This document shows positions 61,628 to 64,000 of a stretch of 64,000 nucleotides of DNA, piece by piece. Under the pieces are notes generated by a model. That model worked only from the letters and a program-made list of their open reading frames with translations, had not been told where the DNA came from and searched no databases. Origin of the DNA: Pseudomonas bharatica CSV86 (GTDB lineage Bacteria > Pseudomonadota > Gammaproteobacteria > Pseudomonadales > Pseudomonadaceae); NCBI RefSeq assembly GCF_000319305.2, contig NZ_AMWJ02000001.1:2829001-2893000 (forward strand), given 5' to 3'. The translations under genes and the position numbers were made by a program. Numbering within the stretch: the first letter of the stretch is position 1; each line of letters starts with the position of its first letter.

Positions 61628-64000
61628 ATGAGCGTACCGGTGTTCGAGCAAGTCACGGCGGGCCTGTACCGCCTTTCCACCCTCGCCGAAAGCGGGCTGG
61701 AGGCGTATTGGGCAGGCTATCTGGCCAGCCCCGGCAGCGACCTTGGCGCCAGCGCCAGCCTGGCGCAGACCTGGGCCGACCTGGGCGGCGCCTATCTGTT
61801 CCTGGGCAGTGCGCCGGCCGATCCGGCGAGCTTCGTCAGCGACCTGCGTGCCCTGTGGCCGCGCCTGTCGCCCAAGGGCTGGCTGCGCCTGCTGTGGATC
61901 AGCAACCCGGCGGACCCGGCCAGCCAATGGCAGACCCGCGGCATAGACGCCCTGCCCGCCAGCGCCGGCGACCCGGCCGGGACCTGGCGCGTGGTCCGCG
62001 ACTCGGCATTCACCCTCGGCGATTACGCCGTGACCGTACGCGGTGCGACCCTGGTCGAGGCAGGCAGCGACAGCCTGCTGTTCGCCGCCAACGGCCTGGC
62101 CTTCAACGCCCCTGGCGGGATCTATGCGCCGATCGACACGCAGTGCCCGCTGCCACTGGCCGGCGGACAGCTCGGCTGCCTGACCTTCGGCATCCGTGCC
62201 GGCAATGGCGGCAGCGACGATGCCGACGACATGCAGCGCCTCGGCGTCATGCTGCGCTACGGCGAGGCCGATGCCGACAGCCCGGTGGGTGAAGTCAGCA
62301 TCATCGACATGCCACTGTTCCGCCAACTGGATGCCACGCCCTTCGGCCTGACCCTGGCCTTCGATCCACTGAACCCGGAGTTGCCGCAGCGCAGTGCGCT
62401 GGTTTTCGTCACTGCCGGGAACCAGGCACCGACCCTCGGCTTTGCCCAGCTCAGCAATACCGGACATGCCACCCAGGCCACGCCCCGCGCCGGCAGCGGC
62501 GACCTGCCGGACGCACGCCTGAGTTTCGGCCGCACCCCGCTGTTCGACGCCCCCGATGCCGCCAGCGCCAGCCTGGTCTGGCACCTGGCGCCGGATGGCC
62601 TGTTCGACCTCGGCACGCCCCAGCAGGCGCGCAGCAGCGACGGCAACACCCGCCTGATCCTCGGTGTTTCCGGCACCGAAAGCGTAGTGCTGCCGCAGGA
62701 TGGCACCTCGCTGCTGCTGTTCCAGGCCAATGGTGCGGCCTACCTGCCGCCCGCTGTCGAGGATGCCGGCGGCAGCACCCTGAGCGATCTCGGCACCACC
62801 GCCTGGGCCACCGTGCTCTCCGATGGCGGCAATGGCCGCAGCTACGAAGCACAACCACCGCGCTCGCCGCTGTTCAATGCGGCGCGGGTACCGGTGGCGG
62901 GCTTCCTGGCCTACCTGAACATGAATGCCGCCACCTTGCCGACCCTGCAGGCCAGCCAGCAGAGCCCGCCAACGGTGTGGCCCATGGGTGTGTACGGGCG
63001 CATCGCCGCCAGCGCCATCGACCAGGCCGCGCGCCTGGAGGACGCCGCCCTGGCACCGACCCGGCGCAGCCTGATCGGCCTGCCGCCACTGGACACACCG
63101 CGCCTGGCCCCCACCGGCCGGCTGCGCCTGGGTGTCCAGGCCAATGCCGCGGATACCCCGCCCTTGGGCGTCACCCCCAGCGGCCTGATCGCCGTGCTCG
63201 ACCAGGCGCAATCCGCCTGGGCCGGGGTGCTGTTCGCCAACATGCCGCAATCGGATACCGGGCAACTGATCCTCACCGAGGTCAAGCCGCCGTTCCAGGC
63301 GGCCCTGCAATCCAACCAGCTGTTCATGGTGGTGGCCGATGTCGATACCTTCATGGACCAGGGCAGCTCGGTGGCCTACCAGTTGACCGCCGCCAACGCC
63401 GTCCCGCGCCTGCTCGCCGCCGGGGTGCCGGTCGCCCAGGCCCAGGCGATCGACACGGCGCTGAAGGCCCTCGGCTACCCGGAGTTCCCCAACGAAGCCG
63501 CCTTCGATGCAGCGGTCGCGGCCAGTGCCGGCGACTACCTGGCCCAGGCCCAGGCAGCAGCGGGCCTGCTGCGCGCGGACATCGAAGGCTGGACCTTCCA
63601 GCTCTCGCCGCGCAGTTGGCGCAGTGACGCCCTGACGCCGACCCTGATGCTGTTCAAATACTGCGGCAGGGCCATCACCGAGCTGGCGGCCGACACCGGC
63701 GCCTGGTCCTGGCCGGAAGTGGCGCAGGCCCCGGACGGAAGCCTGGCACCGACCCGGGCCGCCCTCGACGCGGTGATCGCCAAGGCGCGCCTGGCCGTGC
63801 TCGACCCCGACATCGGCGACGCCGATCCGCTGGTGCTGTTCTACCACGAGGTGCTGGACAACCCGCAGTGGAACGGCGTGCTGTTCCTCAATGCACCGAT
63901 CGACTTCCAGGACATGCCCTCGGCCCTGCGCTTCATGGCCGCCGGGGTCGACCGCTCACGCTTCTATGCCCACCACATCGGTTTCTCGCTGACGCCCTAC
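61628..64000 (+). CDS. Very large protein of unknown function, runs off the window
   Basis: Open for 791 codons from ATG 61628 to the window edge without a stop. No signal peptide, membrane helix or known catalytic motif is recognised. The sequence is beta-rich and acidic, with repeated phrasing about values and thresholds of strands (LGDYAVTVRGATLVEAGSDSL, LRLGVQANAADTPPLGVTPS), and an aromatic-rich part near the edge (AHHIGFSLTPY). It begins 30 bases after the repeat protein in the same direction. Probably a structural or surface-linked component of the same system; function unknown. Confidence 0.7.
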   Translation, partial: MSVPVFEQVTAGLYRLSTLAESGLEAYWAGYLASPGSDLGASASLAQTWADLGGAYLFLGSAPADPASFVSDLRALWPRLSPKGWLRLLWISNPADPASQWQTRGIDALPASAGDPAGTWRVVRDSAFTLGDYAVTVRGATLVEAGSDSLLFAANGLAFNAPGGIYAPIDTQCPLPLAGGQLGCLTFGIRAGNGGSDDADDMQRLGVMLRYGEADADSPVGEVSIIDMPLFRQLDATPFGLTLAFDPLNPELPQRSALVFVTAGNQAPTLGFAQLSNTGHATQATPRAGSGDLPDARLSFGRTPLFDAPDAASASLVWHLAPDGLFDLGTPQQARSSDGNTRLILGVSGTESVVLPQDGTSLLLFQANGAAYLPPAVEDAGGSTLSDLGTTAWATVLSDGGNGRSYEAQPPRSPLFNAARVPVAGFLAYLNMNAATLPTLQASQQSPPTVWPMGVYGRIAASAIDQAARLEDAALAPTRRSLIGLPPLDTPRLAPTGRLRLGVQANAADTPPLGVTPSGLIAVLDQAQSAWAGVLFANMPQSDTGQLILTEVKPPFQAALQSNQLFMVVADVDTFMDQGSSVAYQLTAANAVPRLLAAGVPVAQAQAIDTALKALGYPEFPNEAAFDAAVAASAGDYLAQAQAAAGLLRADIEGWTFQLSPRSWRSDALTPTLMLFKYCGRAITELAADTGAWSWPEVAQAPDGSLAPTRAALDAVIAKARLAVLDPDIGDADPLVLFYHEVLDNPQWNGVLFLNAPIDFQDMPSALRFMAAGVDRSRFYAHHIGFSLTPY

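Noticed and set aside
58796..63847. A 1683-codon open frame on the minus strand
   Set aside because: It lies antisense to two well-supported plus-strand genes that have a ribosome site and proper repeat structure. GC-rich DNA with strong third-position bias leaves the opposite strand free of stops; the translation is low-complexity Gln/Gly/Arg/His.

Overview
The window is high-GC chromosomal DNA from a gamma-proteobacterium, most likely a Pseudomonas of the fluorescens/putida lineage. Pointers are the many REP palindromes built on GTGGGAGCTGGCTTGCCAGCGAT, an OprD-family porin, a dioxygenase-rhodanese pair ordered like PA2602-PA2603 of P. aeruginosa, an acetylpolyamine deacetylase and a DUF6124 gene. 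No rRNA, tRNA, CRISPR or phage genes are seen. Most of the window is accessory catabolic and transport DNA arranged as small regulator-plus-operon modules.

Layout: 1-4750 is the end of an aryl-alcohol/aldehyde oxidation operon (aldehyde dehydrogenase, alcohol dehydrogenase, outer-membrane protein) followed by an AcoR-type sigma-54 activator. 4903-5709 is a class D beta-lactamase. 5923-11287 is a five-gene set combining PxpA, PxpB and PxpC with a dedicated biotin carboxylase and a minimal biotin carrier, divergent from a LysR gene. 11341-12620 holds two nearly identical 177-bp non-coding elements; the first leads a DUF6124 gene, the second has no intact gene after it. 12620-17956 is an M20 amidohydrolase, MHS transporter, OprD porin and small-protein operon with its LysR gene. 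18110-21689 is an isomerase, SDR, TetR and FAD-monooxygenase cluster starting at a perfect 16-bp palindrome. 21656-24750 has a sugar-efflux MFS gene, a GNAT-like gene and a tandem array of 182-bp REP units. 24840-27820 is a TctCBA uptake system.

27900-39273 looks like a sulfur-scavenging region: a frameshifted flavin monooxygenase, a thiol dioxygenase, a four-domain rhodanese, a TonB receptor and a peptide-type ABC importer with one frameshifted permease. Two AT-rich control regions in it share sequence. 39432-41742 carries sodC, an Lrp-type regulator and an acetylpolyamine deacetylase. A complete ISL3-family element (41797-44781) lies between the deacetylase and a CycA-like permease; it has inverted ends, a perfect 8-bp target duplication, and an ArsR regulator plus a cysteine-rich ArsP-type permease as passengers. 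A GabP-like permease, a MocR regulator and a methyltransferase follow.

The right end holds the two systems that most deserve follow-up. 50775-56208 is a compact six-gene stressosome module: RsbR, RsbS, RsbT, an RsbX-like phosphatase fused to an ATPase domain, a soluble histidine kinase and a hybrid kinase. It is tightly overlapped and carries its own two-component output. 56459 to the window edge is a three-gene set of unknown function: a secreted Cys-rich protein with a C-terminal Hint (hedgehog/intein) domain, a 1073-residue protein of about seven fibronectin-III-like repeats, and a very large protein that runs off the end.
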